64,000 bases of DNA, taken from NCBI GenBank assembly GCA_030512335.1, contig JAULSU010000007.1:2356001-2420000 (forward strand), in the 5' to 3' direction. This document shows, in pieces, positions 22,369 through 34,369 of this stretch; position 1 is the stretch's first letter; each line of letters starts with the position of its first letter. A model generated the notes under the pieces. That model searched no databases. It was not told the origin of the DNA and saw nothing but the letters and a program-made list of their open reading frames with translations. The translations under genes were made by a program, and so were the position numbers. This DNA comes from Immersiella caudata (lineage: Eukaryota > Ascomycota > Sordariomycetes > Sordariales > Lasiosphaeriaceae).

Positions 22369-24164
22369 TTGGCTCCGCGATACGACAAATGATTCCAGAC
22401 AGAGAGTGAACTTCAAATAGAATCGACACTCCCACGTGCGATACTGGGCGGAGAAAGGTTTTCCTCGGTGTCTCAAATTCCCAATCACGCCACTCGACGT
22501 TGGTGATAACTCGAGCTTGCAACAACCTACATCTCATGAAGCCAATTGAATCCATAGGTTTGATATCTGGGATCGGCGTGATTCATCCCGAAAACAAACA
22601 CAGGTCGTCAAAGCCACTCTGCATGCGCTGCGTTGCGGACAACGCTTCCGACAACCTCAACATGCAGCCTTGGACAGGACCAAAAGCTCGTCATGATACG
22701 ATCCGGCCATGACGACATGCCCGATGGCTTCTTCTCGACGTACGAGGACACCGAGCGCCGTATAGTGTGTCGAATCGAGAAAAACGAGATTAGTAACCAG
22801 TGGCTTGGACCGTGGAGGCGAGGCAAGAAGGGACGCTCGAAACAATACCCCTGTTGCGTGCTTAAGTCTCGATGATTACTCAGAGCCCTGGGCCTGCAGC
22901 CAGTTAACCACTCACTGGGCGCTACGAAGTTGTCATGCATGCCCGACAGTCCAACGACCTGCCGAGCCGCCCAAGCGAGTAGCATCTGGGCGTGCCCCGG
23001 GGATTGACATTGCAGCCCAAAGCCGATGACAAGAAACTCTAGAAGATCTAAAAAGATGATGGATGAGGCATTGCGCGTATCTCTTCGGATCAATCTCGTC
23101 GTTTTCGTAATCGATTCTCGGAAATGCGAAGCTCATTGCCCGCAAGCCACCCGGCTTGGCACGCGGGGATGACACTGGGACGGAGGCCCATCTCCGCGGT
23201 GGACTCGAGCCTTGAAGATCACAGTATTTTGAGACCGAGTACGATTGAGCATCGTTCTGAATTGGGCAAGCCACGCGCCTACTATCAATTTGTTAAGGCC
23301 GAGCTGTCTAAGGAGGATCCGGCGTTTACTCCGCTGGGCTTGCGATTATACGTGGCTCACATGATGAACGCTGCAGCCTTGGTGTTTCCACCACGCAGAT
23401 TGTGCTTGGCAGCGGTGCGACGACGTCTGGGGCCTGTTCTGGCCCCCAAATTATCTGCAGGGCAATTTCTCAGGGCCGTTTTTTAGACGGACGAAAGGGG
23501 ATGTCGATTGCGTAGTCTCTTCGTCTCCAGTATACGATGAGAAGTGAGGTAGTTTCTGGCAGGACACATGTCCAGTTCTGAGGATTAGTGTGTTAGTGCT
23601 GTGACTCAGAACTGTTGAGTTCATACTAAGATTCGCTGACAGATACCACTGCTTCGACTGACGCCAGTTCTCCGGCTTGGCCTCATCGGGTGTCATTAGT
23701 AAATTAAGTCGATCCAAAATAGGTGCTCGAGTAACTAGAAGATCTAGACTTTTTCTAACTCGGGAGAACTATGGGTAGACACGGACCTAGACCTGCACGG
23801 CCATCCAGGTTTCCGTATACCCCCCCTGCCCACCGTCTTTGTTTTGTGATTGGACAGCCACTCGATTCCCAGCCATCATTCCCCCTGTAGGACTATATTT
23901 TCAAGGTTCGGGTTTCACAAAATACTGTAGATACTAGGCTTGCGAAATCTCAGAGTCTGAATGGACAGACACTTCCCTTACCCCTGAGAGGCGGTCCGGC
24001 CCGTCAGCCCCTATTTTGACCCGACACTGCGGTGAAAGGGCCCCTCAAACACAGCATTCCCATCCCAGCACCGCATCGCCCGTAACACAAGATCCAGCAG
24101 GTCGCGATGAAAAAAAAAGCACATGCAAACCAAGCTGCAGATACCAGAAAGAACAGAAAGTAAA

Positions 24165-24395
24165 CTAAGTAAACAGAGCGCCTCTTTGCCACCGTCCCTT
24201 CAGCCCCAAAGTCCACCCACGATCACCACACCACGCCCTCGGGCACGCCGGGCATATCTCATGCTCCATGCACTCGGCGCATATGTAGTGCATAGGGAGC
24301 TCAACGTGTGCCACCCCACATGTCGTCACCCTACTACCCCTTTTTTGTTCTAGTTTTGCATCCTGCTCCGAGTAGAGGTTTTCTGGCCGCCCCAT
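24165..24395 (-). CDS. Doubtful small Cys-rich ORF (zinc-ribbon-like spacing)
   Basis: An open frame of 76 residues on the minus strand, if started at the ATG at 24395. It contains CGVAH, then HYICAEC, HEICPAC and PRAWC: six cysteines with CxxC pairs and nearby histidines, as in small zinc ribbons. The order is compatible with metal binding, but no family is recognised. The ORF is short, unspliced and in gene-poor DNA, so it may be fortuitous or a gene fragment. Confidence 0.2.
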   Translation of the reverse strand: MGRPENLYSEQDAKLEQKRGSRVTTCGVAHVELPMHYICAECMEHEICPACPRAWCGDRGWTLGLKGRWQRGALFT

Positions 24396-25110
24396 TCGAA
24401 GAGTGCAATGGTTTCCACGTTTAACCTGCAGTAGGTGCCGCGGATACATAGTTTCACTCCTGGAGGGTCGAAGAGGAAGGGGTTGGGCACCCGATCAAAG
24501 ATTGTTGGGGGTAAGGGATAGGGGGATGGGTTTCCTCCTGGGTTTTGGGGGAAAGGGGTTGTGGTTTTGGCGCTAGAATTGACCAGTTGGTTTGCTTAGG
24601 TACCTAGGGAGGGGCTGAGATTACCGGTGTGTCTCTTCTGCGTCGTTTCAAGTAGGGTTTTGGTACAAGGCGCTCCGGATAGTGTCGGCTCGGCAGAACA
24701 AGCTGCCTCCTTGGGAAAATATTCCACTGTGCCGCATCGTGGATACTGCGCTCTCAACATCCGTTGATGTGACAACCGCAGAGCTACACGAGTCAGTTTT
24801 TACGGCCTAGATGAGATTGTATTGATTTCCCGTCGTAACCCGCTTCTCGATCGACAGCAGAGCGAAGTTTTCTCCCCTTTTTGGGCACCGCATCGCATCT
24901 CATCACCACCCCCGCCGCTGTCACATTCGGCGGAACCTGAACAATTTGGAGGTACTTTTGAACGTTCAATGCTCAAATTTCTTCATGGGCTGCCGTGATA
25001 CGGTCACTGTAGAGGCCTGGCCACATTTTGGCGCTGCCTGATTGTTCTGATCGTAAGTAACCACAACAGCACGATCTGGGCCCAACAGTCGCAACGATAT
25101 TGACTCCTCA

Positions 25111-25134
25111 TTTTTTTTTTAAATTTTTTTTTTT
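25111..25134. repeat. Homopolymer tract T10-A3-T11
   Basis: Ten T, three A, then eleven T in intergenic DNA. No linked feature is seen; it could be a poly-A relic of retrotransposition or simple slippage. Confidence 0.8.
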
Positions 25135-26159
25135 GGTGCTGAGTGCATGACAACGCCGCAAGGACCAATGATGAATGCAACTGAGAAGTTCTGCTTTACA
25201 AGTGAAGTTTTTCATGCCGCCTCAGACCGCTGTCGAAGTGGAAAAGGGAGTAATAGAGGTCGTCGAGCTGGGATCAAGCCAGGGGCCAGGGGAGCGTATG
25301 TAGGATCCAAAGCCGGGACACCTTCAACTAGGGACCTCGCAATAGCTATTAAACTGTGTAATTGGAGGACTTCTAGGTGCTTGAAGCAGCAGAGGAGACT
25401 CACTGCATCGGTCGCTTTTTGTCCCGCACCTAAAGCGACACTGAGCAAACCAGCCAGGGGAAAGGGAAACCCGGCATACATTCAGGAAACGCTACAAACC
25501 GGCAAACTCTGAGTTCAAGACGTCACGTAGCGGACAGTACCAAGCGCAAACTCGCATTGCAGGTTTATATCGCTGGTGTCGCCTTCAATCAGGTCAATCG
25601 CGCAACATCATCCCTTAGCATCAAGGCACACTGTTGTATCTGACTTTCCAAACCCTTGAAATAACAAGTTGAGGAGATAGGATTTCAAGAACAGAGCAAT
25701 ACGGTCGAGTGGTGTGGTTACACACTGAAGGTCTCCGGATCAAACCCGGGCTTGATCAATGCAATAGATCCATGAGGTCCACTGTTCTTTTTGCTCAGTT
25801 TCGCATGTTGTTCCCCATCTAATCAGGGGCACGGTATCAGTCTCCCTTTTTTGACATCTGGATGCCAGTAGTTTACAGGATTGCGAGCATCGGAGCACTC
25901 CAGGCGCTTGTGGAGATCACACTATAAGGGTAGGTGCAGCCGCAATGTCATCGTAGAGGTCATCATGTCCTGCTGAATTCTTCCATGAGCCTCCTCATCC
26001 CTCAGGCAGGCCCGTCTACATCTACCCTATCCTACAGCCCCTAGATGTCCATCATCATCAAGGAGAGAGCGGAATTACAATACAGTGGTAAAAGTTTCAT
26101 GATACAGTGAAGAAGCCCTTTCCTCGTCATAAATCGTAGCCACCTGCTACCCCCGTCAT

Positions 26160-27101
26160 TTAGGCGTCGATGAAGCCCTTGACGTTGTTCAACCACGCAA
26201 GGTACTCCTTCTGCTCCTTCATGTCCATATAGTCGGGTACGAAAACAGCAAGGGCCTGGGTGATACCGCGCTCCTCAAGATACCTCTCCATCAGGATCTG
26301 GAGGTCCTCGTCCAGGCTGCCGAAAGGCGGGCCAGGGTACACGCTCTGGGACGCGTGCGAGGCGTCGGCGCTCTCGGCGTGCGCCAGCTTGGCGTCCTTG
26401 TAGTAGAAGAGGTTCTCGACGACAATGGCGCCGTCCTGAGCAATCGCTTCAATGGCAAGAGCGCCCTTGTTGGGCTTCTCAACCACAATGTTCAGCCGGC
26501 ACGGGACAGAGGGCTCCTCGGTGCCCTCAAGGTCCTCCTCCTCACCCTCGGCATTACGCTGGCCCTGCTGCTCGGGCGAGCTAACGTCCTCGTCGCTAAG
26601 GGCGGCATCATCCTCGTACAGATTGTCCTGGTCGAAGTTCTGGAGATCGGTGATGGAGAAGGTGACGGTGATCCTATGCGTAAAAGTTAGCATAACCTGA
26701 ATAGGCGACAGGAAGCCCATTGGGGGACCTCAAACTCACTTCTCGTTGCCAAAGTTGCGGGTCAGGACAACCTCCTCCTTGCCGGGGATGTCCTTGATCT
26801 CAAACGGGCCATTGTCAAGGAAGTCCTTGATGCTGGTGGGCTGCGCCTCGTTCTCCTTGACATCCTCCTCGAACTCAATCTCGCTGGCCAGCTTGGAAGA
26901 GAGCTCCTCGTCCGTCTCGTTCTCAGCCGCCCTCCGGAAAACGGTTGTAGAGAATGCGGAGGCCTGCTGGGGGCGCAGGAAGGCCGATGTGCGGGTAGAC
27001 TTGAGGAGGTTGCTGGAGGCAGCGCGTGAGATGGTCTGGACGGAAGATGCGCGCGAGATGGCGCGGGGCGCAGCGCGCGCGATGCATCTGAGAGACATCA
27101 T
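26160..27101 (-). CDS. MAM33: Mitochondrial acidic matrix protein, p32/gC1qR family
   Basis: Exons are 27101-26740 and 26673-26160, joined across a 66-bp intron (GTGAGT...CATAG), giving 291 residues. The first ~55 residues are rich in Arg, Ser and Ala with almost no acids (CIARAAPRAISRASSVQ), a typical matrix-targeting presequence. The mature part matches p32/Mam33: it starts SKLASEIEFEEDVKE, has strands around EVVLTRNFGN and ITVTFSI, a strongly acidic loop, then VPCRLNIVVEKPNKGALAIEA. It closes with a C-terminal helix pair (LQILMERYLEERGI and EYLAWLNNVKGF). Family members form doughnut-shaped trimers in the matrix and assist mitoribosome function and translation. The first Met of the MM pair was chosen as start. 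It lies in tandem with TMA16 on the same strand. Confidence 0.93.
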
Positions 27102-28072
27102 CCTGAATAGATGGGGGACTGATTCCGCGGGCTGGTCCTTTCGATGGTGGAGGAGACAGGATGTTGGGGCGAGTAGGAAGGGTTGGTTAGAGAATGCAGA
27201 AAGATTTCGACATGACAGCAAGCTGAGCATCTGGAGCTCCTGGGAAATTTTGGGCTCGAAAACTCTACGATGCACAGACCATCAACTGCGTTGGCCAATC
27301 AGAGATGGGGCGACGATAAGCTGTTAGTCTTGGCTCCAGCAGGGTCCTCATTGAAGCTCCTCAACGAAGCGACCTTCCATTAAATGAATTTTAGAAGAAA
27401 AGCACAATTTTTATTACGAAGCTGGTCTTTTTGTTTTCATGGTATTTTCTCTCTTTATCGGGCCCAGTTTGTTTGAGGTGGGTTTGCCTCTCAGCGGTCC
27501 ATTTCGTTACGTCTCTAATATCCCAGCTCCGAGCCCCCTGAGAAGAGATAGTAGGCCGACTTTGACGAGGATCCAGTGCCATTGTAGTGCCATTGCACTT
27601 GTTTATTTGAGAATTCATGAATAATTGCCCAGCTGTGAACGTTGTTTTGAGGTCGACAGTGTTTCCACACCCTGAATCTGATCCGGGCCACCGAACGCTA
27701 GAGCCATTGATGGTGTCAAGAGCTTCATAATGACCGCATTCAATTGTGATGAAGCACTACATCCAGGCTGAAAGTACATGGTAACAAGTATTTCAAGTTT
27801 CCTAGCCTCCAGCTGAACGTCAATGGCTACTCGGGGAAGTTGTTGGCCCTCCCTTTTCTGAGACTCCAGTATTCCTTGGGTCTCTCCGAAACCCCTCTGG
27901 TGAAGTGCAGACTCAAGAGGGTGCGAGTATTTGCGGCTAGACGGTGGCTAATATCTGTTTTGGGGTCCCCATCAAACTGATGGATGCAAATCCGTCATGA
28001 GGAGGAGCCGATCGTTGGCCAGGAAGGGTATCATTGCTATCTCATCACCTGCTCCGTCTCGGGGCAGGAGTT
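27102..28072. other. Intergenic region upstream of MAM33
   Basis: About 970 bp holding the MAM33 promoter and the 3' region of TMA16. The short frames inside show no recognisable features. Confidence 0.45.
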
Positions 28073-28769
28073 TCAGTTCGCTTGAGGCGGGAACTTGGCA
28101 GGCTTCACGATTCCGGAGCCCATTATTTTCACCCAGTCCAAATTGGATAGGAAAGCCCATTCGCCCTCCCATCGTTCGAGGAGCTGAGCGTTCTTCTCGC
28201 TCGTGAGATCAGGAATATCTGAGAAGAGGTCAGTAATAAAGAACACATTTTCCCACTGGGGCTCTCTCACAAAACCCATCCTGTTGCTCCTTCTCAAGCG
28301 CTGCTATCTTCATCTTGAGGAGATCCTCCCTCGCGCTGGCTGGTCGCCCCGGACGACGAGACTTCTTGACCTCCTCCAACTCTTCATCATGCTGATGGAC
28401 ATATCTAGCAAGGTCAGCTTTGAAACAATTCAGAAAACATGAGACAACTCACTCGTTGATCTTTGACCTCACAACCTCCAGGTCGAGGGGCTTGTTCTCA
28501 TTTTCCCGGACAATCTCGCGAAAATGAGACACTCGCTGAACTGCATTTACAGTTAGTTATTCTCATTGTATGAGCCGAGTGAAATGAGGCAGCATACGAA
28601 GCGGCTTGTCCTGTTTTCTCCTCGACTCCGCAATTTTCTCAAGTCGCTCGTCTCGAACTTGAGCCTTGTGTAGTCGTTTGGCGTTGCGGCTGTTCGCGTG
28701 CAGCGCATCGATGGCACCGCCCTTCTTCTTGGCAATCTGCTTCCGAGTCTTTTCCAGTGTTTTCGCCAT
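28073..28769 (-). CDS. TMA16: Translation machinery-associated protein 16
   Basis: Four exons, 28769-28598, 28540-28453, 28404-28271 and 28218-28073, join in phase to give 179 residues. The N-terminus MAKTLEKTRKQIAKKK, the ALHANSRNAKRLHKA block and the C-terminal WEGEWAFLSNLDWVKI are hallmarks of Tma16. Tma16 associates with the pre-60S particle during late nucleolar to nuclear maturation. The basic first half fits rRNA contact. The intron-2 to exon-3 region reads EYVHQHDEELEEVKKS, and exon 3 ends at a donor GTGAGA so that GFYIPDLTSEKN is formed. It is divergent from EXO1, with which it shares an ~800-bp upstream region. Confidence 0.93.
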
Positions 28770-29574
28770 TTCGAGGACTGTGAGATGAATGCAGCAAACT
28801 GCACTTCACAGACTGGAATTTTTGGTGTTGTTGAAAGTGAAAATTATCGATAACGATACATGGTGGGGCAAATCTGGACGATAAGCCGTTTGTGCCGTCG
28901 CAGCGTCCGCGGCCCCTATGAGAGCGGTAAGCTTAAAAGGCTAAGGAGCGGTGTAAGTGCATGCTCCCTCCACATCTCCTCATGTTCTTCCGCCGCAATG
29001 CTTTGTATTAAGAATTGAGAGTTGCCATAGTCATTTGAAGAATGCTGACAACCTTGGAAACTATCATGGTCTTGCCTGCATCCCCAACCTCCTGAATTGG
29101 CTACAGGTGGAGGCCATTGTTGAGACCCCTGAAGACCCCGCTGAACCACCAATTAATTGGCTTTCGCTCCGTCGCGGGGGGTAACGACGCGGTCGCGCTT
29201 TCTGGTGTGGGGCCAAAGTCGTCTCACTCGACTGGAAGGCGCTTCCTCTGTTTGACAGGCAACAACGGTCTCTCGACTTGCGCCCTCAAGAACGCCGGCC
29301 AACACTCGGGTTTTCTCCAGACAACATTCCGTCGAGCATCTTTGCGACTAGTCATTCGAAAACCGCCATTAGAGCAAGATTGCTTATATACGCGCGCTGC
29401 TGTTGCAGCCGAGCGCGGTCTTTCTCGCACTGTGCGTCGCGTCACGAAGAATCACGGTACCTTTGAGGCGACAGTTAGCGGATGGCCGCGACGTCGAACT
29501 GAAGGCCATGCTGATATCGACACGGCGGCCACCTCGATTAAAATTCTAGTCTGCATTGTGCTGCAGTCTTGAGG
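28770..29574. promoter_or_regulatory. Divergent promoter region TMA16/EXO1
   Basis: 805 bp between two head-to-head start codons; both promoters should lie here. The open frame at 29117-29572 on the plus strand runs up to the EXO1 start but shows no protein features and is likely leader sequence. Confidence 0.5.
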
Positions 29575-31900
29575 ATGGGCATCTCTGGTACGCGCGCCGC
29601 CCCCAAAACGCGGTGAGGCTACTGACATTCGAGATATAGGGCTCCTCCCACTGTTAAAATCCATTCATCGGCCTGCCGATCTCAAGAAATATGCCGGCGA
29701 AACTCTTGGGATCGATGGGTATGGCTGGCTCCACCGCGGCGCCATCTCTTGTGCCATGGAGCTGGCCCAGGGCAGGCCAACCCGCAAATATGTCGACTTT
29801 GCGATGCACCGCGTTAGGATGTTCAAGCACTTTGGGGTGACACCCTACTTTGTTTTTGACGGCGACTATCTCCCCAGCAAAGCCGGAACAGAATCCTCCC
29901 GTGAGAGCCGCCGGGAGGCTTGTCGATCCGCTGGGTTAGAGCTCGTGAAGGCGGGTAAGCCTGCACAGGCATATCAAGAGCTCCAAAAGGCGATAGACAT
30001 CACTCCAGAGATGGCGCGCCATCTTATCGAGGATCTCAAGAAGGCCAATGTCCCGTATGTTGTCGCACCGTATGAAGCTGATGCGCAGCTCGTCTACCTG
30101 GAGCGCAAGGGAATTATCCACGGCATCGTGTCCGAGGACTCTGATCTTTTGGTCTTTGGTGCGAAGCGTCTTCTTACCAAGATGGACGAGCATGGCCAAT
30201 GTGTGGAGATCAACCGGAAAGACTTCTGTTTGGTCCGCAATGTTTCTCTCACGGGCTGGTCCGATATGGAATTCCGACATATGGCGATCCTCAGCGGATG
30301 CGACTACCTGCCAGGAGTCAAGGGGATGGGCTTAAAGACCGCACACCGGATGATTCGGCAACACAAAACTCCTGAGCGTATCACCAAGCGGCTTCAGTTC
30401 GATGGGAAGGATGTGCCAGCGAATTACCTCGCCGACTTCAAGAAAGCCGAGCTTACTTTTCTGTACCAGCGTGTCTTCTGTCCAAAGAAGCGCGATATTG
30501 TTTTCTTGACGGAACCGGACCCGACGGTGGATGTGGAGGCGATGCCTTTCATCGGCGCCCCTGTCGAGACGGAACTCGCCCGAGCCATTGCTGCAGGAGA
30601 TATCAACCCCATCACGAAGAAGTCGATTATTGTCCCGCTGTCTCCCGGTAAGAGGAGGATCAGTCAGCTGTCGGTTCCTGTACAAGCCGCAAAGAAGTCT
30701 CTCGGGAAGCCCATCAATGAGTATTTCGGCAGTCGGCGGATCCCTCTTGGAGAGATGGACCCGAACTGCTTTGCGACAAAGCCTCACGAGAACACTGGAA
30801 TACCGGTAGAGGTGCCCCGTCCAATTGTGTTCCCACTACCCAGGCCCTACCTGGACGACGCAGGCAGCACAGCAGGGCCGGCGCGGTCCTACACGAATCG
30901 CACCCATCGACGCCGCACTATACCCATCGCCGAACAGCTTGCCAGCCTAGGGGAGGTCACCTCACGGGAGCGTCGTCATACGGCCGGACCTACTATCCAA
31001 ATATATCAGGATTCAAGCTCTTCCGCCAGACCGCCAAAGAAAGCGCGATTGTGCGAAGACTTACCTGTGGAGCTAGCCACCAAGTGCACCCCAGAGCGAA
31101 GCAAGTTCTTCGCCGCTCAGCCGAAGAAGTCGAAATCGAAGTCAGTAGATCAGTTTCTGATGTCAGATGACTCTATCGACGAGGTATTTCGAAACCTTCC
31201 GGATTTTGAAAGTCACCAACCGGGACAGCCAGCCCAGACTGGCGATGCAGTTCATATTGTCGACGAAACTCCGGACTCACAAGACGGAACGGGCCTCGAT
31301 CATGAAGGCCCAGCGATGGGGAATGAGGGCACACTTGCGAGCGATGATGTAGAAGTGCCTGCTTCGTCCCCTCTCGCGCCACCCCGGAGACCCCTCGCGA
31401 GCAAACGAGTTTCTTCGACACCACTCAGTGCCCGTCTGCAACAGTTCAGCTACAACAGCTTTACTCGACCGGCAACACGCATCGTTCACGGGCTACCGAC
31501 GCCTTCGTCCAGCACGGAGAAGTCCTCTAGCCCAAGATCAACACCTCTAGGCAACGCACAACCCACGAGATTGACCCCGTTGCAACATATCGGGGCACAG
31601 GCCCTCAAACGGGATCGCACACGTCCGAATCCACCAAGCCCGCGAGCGTCAAGTTCGGGAAAGGGGGACCGCAAATTCGGATCGCAGCCGATCAATCCGG
31701 CTTTTGTCCCACTCCCGAAGGTGGATTTGGCCGAGATTGAGGCTTTGAATAGCTTAGGTGGCAGCGAGGATCAAATCATCCCTGAGAGTGATGGGGAGGA
31801 TAATCTGGAGGACCCAGAGGACGGCCAGGGGGTCCTGGCTGCCGAAAAAAGATCAGCTTCACTGGGAGGTTTAGATCTCTCGCGGTTTTTGTACGGATGA
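29575..31900 (+). CDS. EXO1: Exonuclease 1 (5'-3' exonuclease, XPG/FEN family)
   Basis: Exon 1 is only 13 nt (29575-29587, encoding MGIS plus one base). A 52-bp intron with donor GTACGC leads to exon 2, 29640-31900; together 757 residues. The N-terminus MGISGLLPLLKSI is required because the amino group and Gly2 sit in the active site. Metal ligands are seen at Asp30 (GIDGYGW), Asp78 (VFDGD), Glu150/Asp152 (YEADAQ), Asp171/Asp173 (EDSDLL) and about Asp226 (SGCDYLPG). A helix-hairpin-helix follows (GVKGMGLKTAHRMI). From ~residue 350 the protein is disordered, Ser/Pro-rich and basic, as in other Exo1 proteins, where it binds mismatch-repair and clamp partners. Exo1 resects DNA ends and excises mismatched strands in the nucleus. 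Length is within the usual fungal range. Confidence 0.95.
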
Positions 31901-32561
31901 TTGACTAGGCGGGCAGAGATCTGACAGGTTAGGCTTCAAGTGTTGTTTTCGAGGCAGCAATGTTGCATAGCAGGGCGTCCGGTCCGGCTCATTTGACAGG
32001 TATCAATAGGGATGGCGTTTGAGAGTTAAGGTAGCTATTTGGCTTAGCTGTAGGTAGCAGCTGTTCCCCCTCTGTGGGGTATGGGCTTCGGCAAAGGCGC
32101 TGGGCGACGGAGAATCGAGACGTCACCGTCAGGATATATTGTTAGGAGAATTCCATCATGCCCCACTTCATTATCGTGATGGTTTGGTCTCATAGCACCT
32201 GGGGGCTTGACTGAGGACTTTCGTTTTCAGCGAGGGGCAGCTTGGCCAGCTCAAATAACAGGGGAAGGTTGGTGATCGGCTTCACCGCTTTGGCACAATT
32301 AAAGTGGGATGTGGAGCGTGGTGCCGCTCTTTCCCCACACCGCCCAAAAATTCGCTGCTGATAAAATTCATTCGTTGGTTCGCTGCTCCCGCCCGCCACT
32401 TTTTTTGGCCTCCCTTCGAGCCCGCAACCCAACGTCTTGCTGCGCAGCGATTCGTTTTCCGTCCTCCTTTGCGGCTCCGTGACTTTACCGACGACCAGAA
32501 TTCTCTGTTGTGCTTCAAAGCTTGCAAACAGCTTGGGGAGCCTACGCAGGTCGTTATCAAG
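31901..32561. other. Intergenic region between EXO1 and RRP14
   Basis: 661 bp. It should contain the EXO1 3' UTR and the promoter of the Surf6/Rrp14 gene. No gene is seen. Confidence 0.5.
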
Positions 32562-34369
32562 ATGGCGGATACATCGTTACAGGTGAGCTTGCGTTAGCTG
32601 GCACCTGTGTCGAGCTCGATTGACTCGGGACAGTGCTAACCTCTTCTCTGCGCGATACAGGATCGTCTGCGCGACCACGCAAAGGCGTTCGATGGATTGC
32701 TGTCACTGATTCCGGCTAAGATGTACTACGGCGAGGAAAAAAATGTATGTCTGTTCCATCCGCTGATTCAGCCCGTCCCGCGACCTGACGCTGATCCCGC
32801 GCGCCCATACAGGATCAATGGATGAAGAAGAAGCAGACCAAAGATCAGGCCAAGGCCGCCAAAAGAGGCAAGCTCGACCCTGACAGCGAGTTGAACCGCA
32901 GCGCGAAGGAGGAGCTCGAAGAGCGCGCGCGCCACAAGCGCAAGCTTCGGGAGCTGGAGGCCGAGGATGAAGGTAGCGGTAGCGACGATGACGACATGGA
33001 AATGGGCGTTCTTGCCGGTGTCGAGAAGGAGAAGCCGCTTGAAGGCCTCAAGATCAAGAAATCCAAGGAGCCTGCTTCTGAGGAGGATGAGCCATCGCCA
33101 CCGAAGAAGGCTAGGATGGATCAGGAAAATGCTACCACCGATGCCGCTGCTGCGACACCGAACAAGAAGTTGACCAAGGAGGAACGGAAGTTGGCGAAGA
33201 AGCAGAAGGTCGTCGAGGAAGCGGCAGTGGAGGAGACCGCAACTTACGCTACCCCCAACCCCAAGAAGATGTCCAAGGAGGAGAGGAAATCGGCGAAGAA
33301 GGCGAAAATGGAGGAGAAAATAAAGGCGAAACTTGAGGATACCCAAGTACCAGAGGTTGCCGACTCGATGGAAATCGACGAGGCTGGTAACGGTGACGAT
33401 ATGGCGCCCATAGACGTCTCCGGGCTGGTGGCGGATGCGGCGGAAGGTGTCTCACCAAAATCGACTGACGAGTCAACACCCACCTCACCCACATTCGACC
33501 GCAATACGGATGCGAAGGCAGGCGATGCTGCCAGCGTGAGCACATCAGTTTCCTCCGCCATACCCCCGGCAGAAAAGCCGCGGTATATCAAACTGCCTGC
33601 CGATACCACCAACCTCCGTGCTCGCCTGGAAGCCAAACTCGAATTGCTGCGAGCCCAACGCAAGTCGAAGGACGAGGAAGGCCAACAGATTCGCACTAGG
33701 GCTGACTTGATCGAGGCACGACGAGCGAAGCAACTACAACGCCGCGCTCACAAGAGGGAGATGCGCAAGAAAGCTCAGGAGGAGGAGGACCGGAAACGAG
33801 AGGAGGCCTTGACGAGCTCGCGCAACTCGCCAATGAACATGTTGAGCCCAATGCTGAACGACCCAGATGACGGTCGTAGCGCCAACCACTTCGCCTTTGG
33901 ACGCCTCGCTTTTTCAGACGGAACGCAAATGTCGCACGACTTGAGCTACGAGAAGTCTGCTGAGAGGAAGAAAATGCCATCGGATCCCAAGACAGCGCTA
34001 GCCAAGCTCGAAGCTCAGAAGAAACGCCTGACTGGCCTCGATGAGGATAAGCGCAAAGAGGTCCTTGAGAAGGAGACATGGCTCGCCGCCCGCCGACGTG
34101 CTGAAGGTGAGAAGGTCCACGACAACGAAGCGCTCCTGAAGAAGGCCATCAAGCGAAAGGAGAAGACCAAGAAGAAGAGCGAGCGCGAGTGGAAGGAGCG
34201 CAAACAAGGTGTGGAGAAGGGTATCAAAGACAGGCAGCGCAAGCGAGAGGAGAATCTGCGGAAACGCAGAGAAGAGAAGGGCTCAAAGGGCAAGAAAAAG
34301 GGCGGGCCTACCAAGCCGAAGAACCGACCGGGGTTTGAAGGCGGTTTTGGCAGCGGCAAGAAGAAATAA
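32562..34369 (+). CDS. RRP14: Surf6/Rrp14 nucleolar ribosome-biogenesis protein
   Basis: Exons 32562-32582 (21 nt), 32661-32744 and 32813-34369 give 553 residues. The first 35 residues (RLRDHAKAFDGLLSLIPAKMYYG) are the conserved Rrp14 N-terminal domain, split by two introns. The middle is acidic/Lys-rich and disordered. The Surf6 domain lies in the C-terminal half, with LRARLEAKLELLRAQRK, then NHFAFGRLAF, the KMPSDPKTALAKLEAQKKRL helix and a very basic coiled tail ending GFGSGKKK. Rrp14 binds nucleic acid in the nucleolus and is needed for both 40S and 60S maturation in yeast. Very high Lys and Glu content suggests long helices. It is convergent with VPS74. Confidence 0.93.

Larger units (their letters stand above)
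22369..26159. other. Gene-poor region
   Basis: About 3.8 kb between the convergent questin-oxidase-like and Mam33 genes. It contains a T10-A3-T11 tract at 25111-25134 and a few short frames with faint coding character, reported separately. No domain-bearing gene was recognised. Confidence 0.45.
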
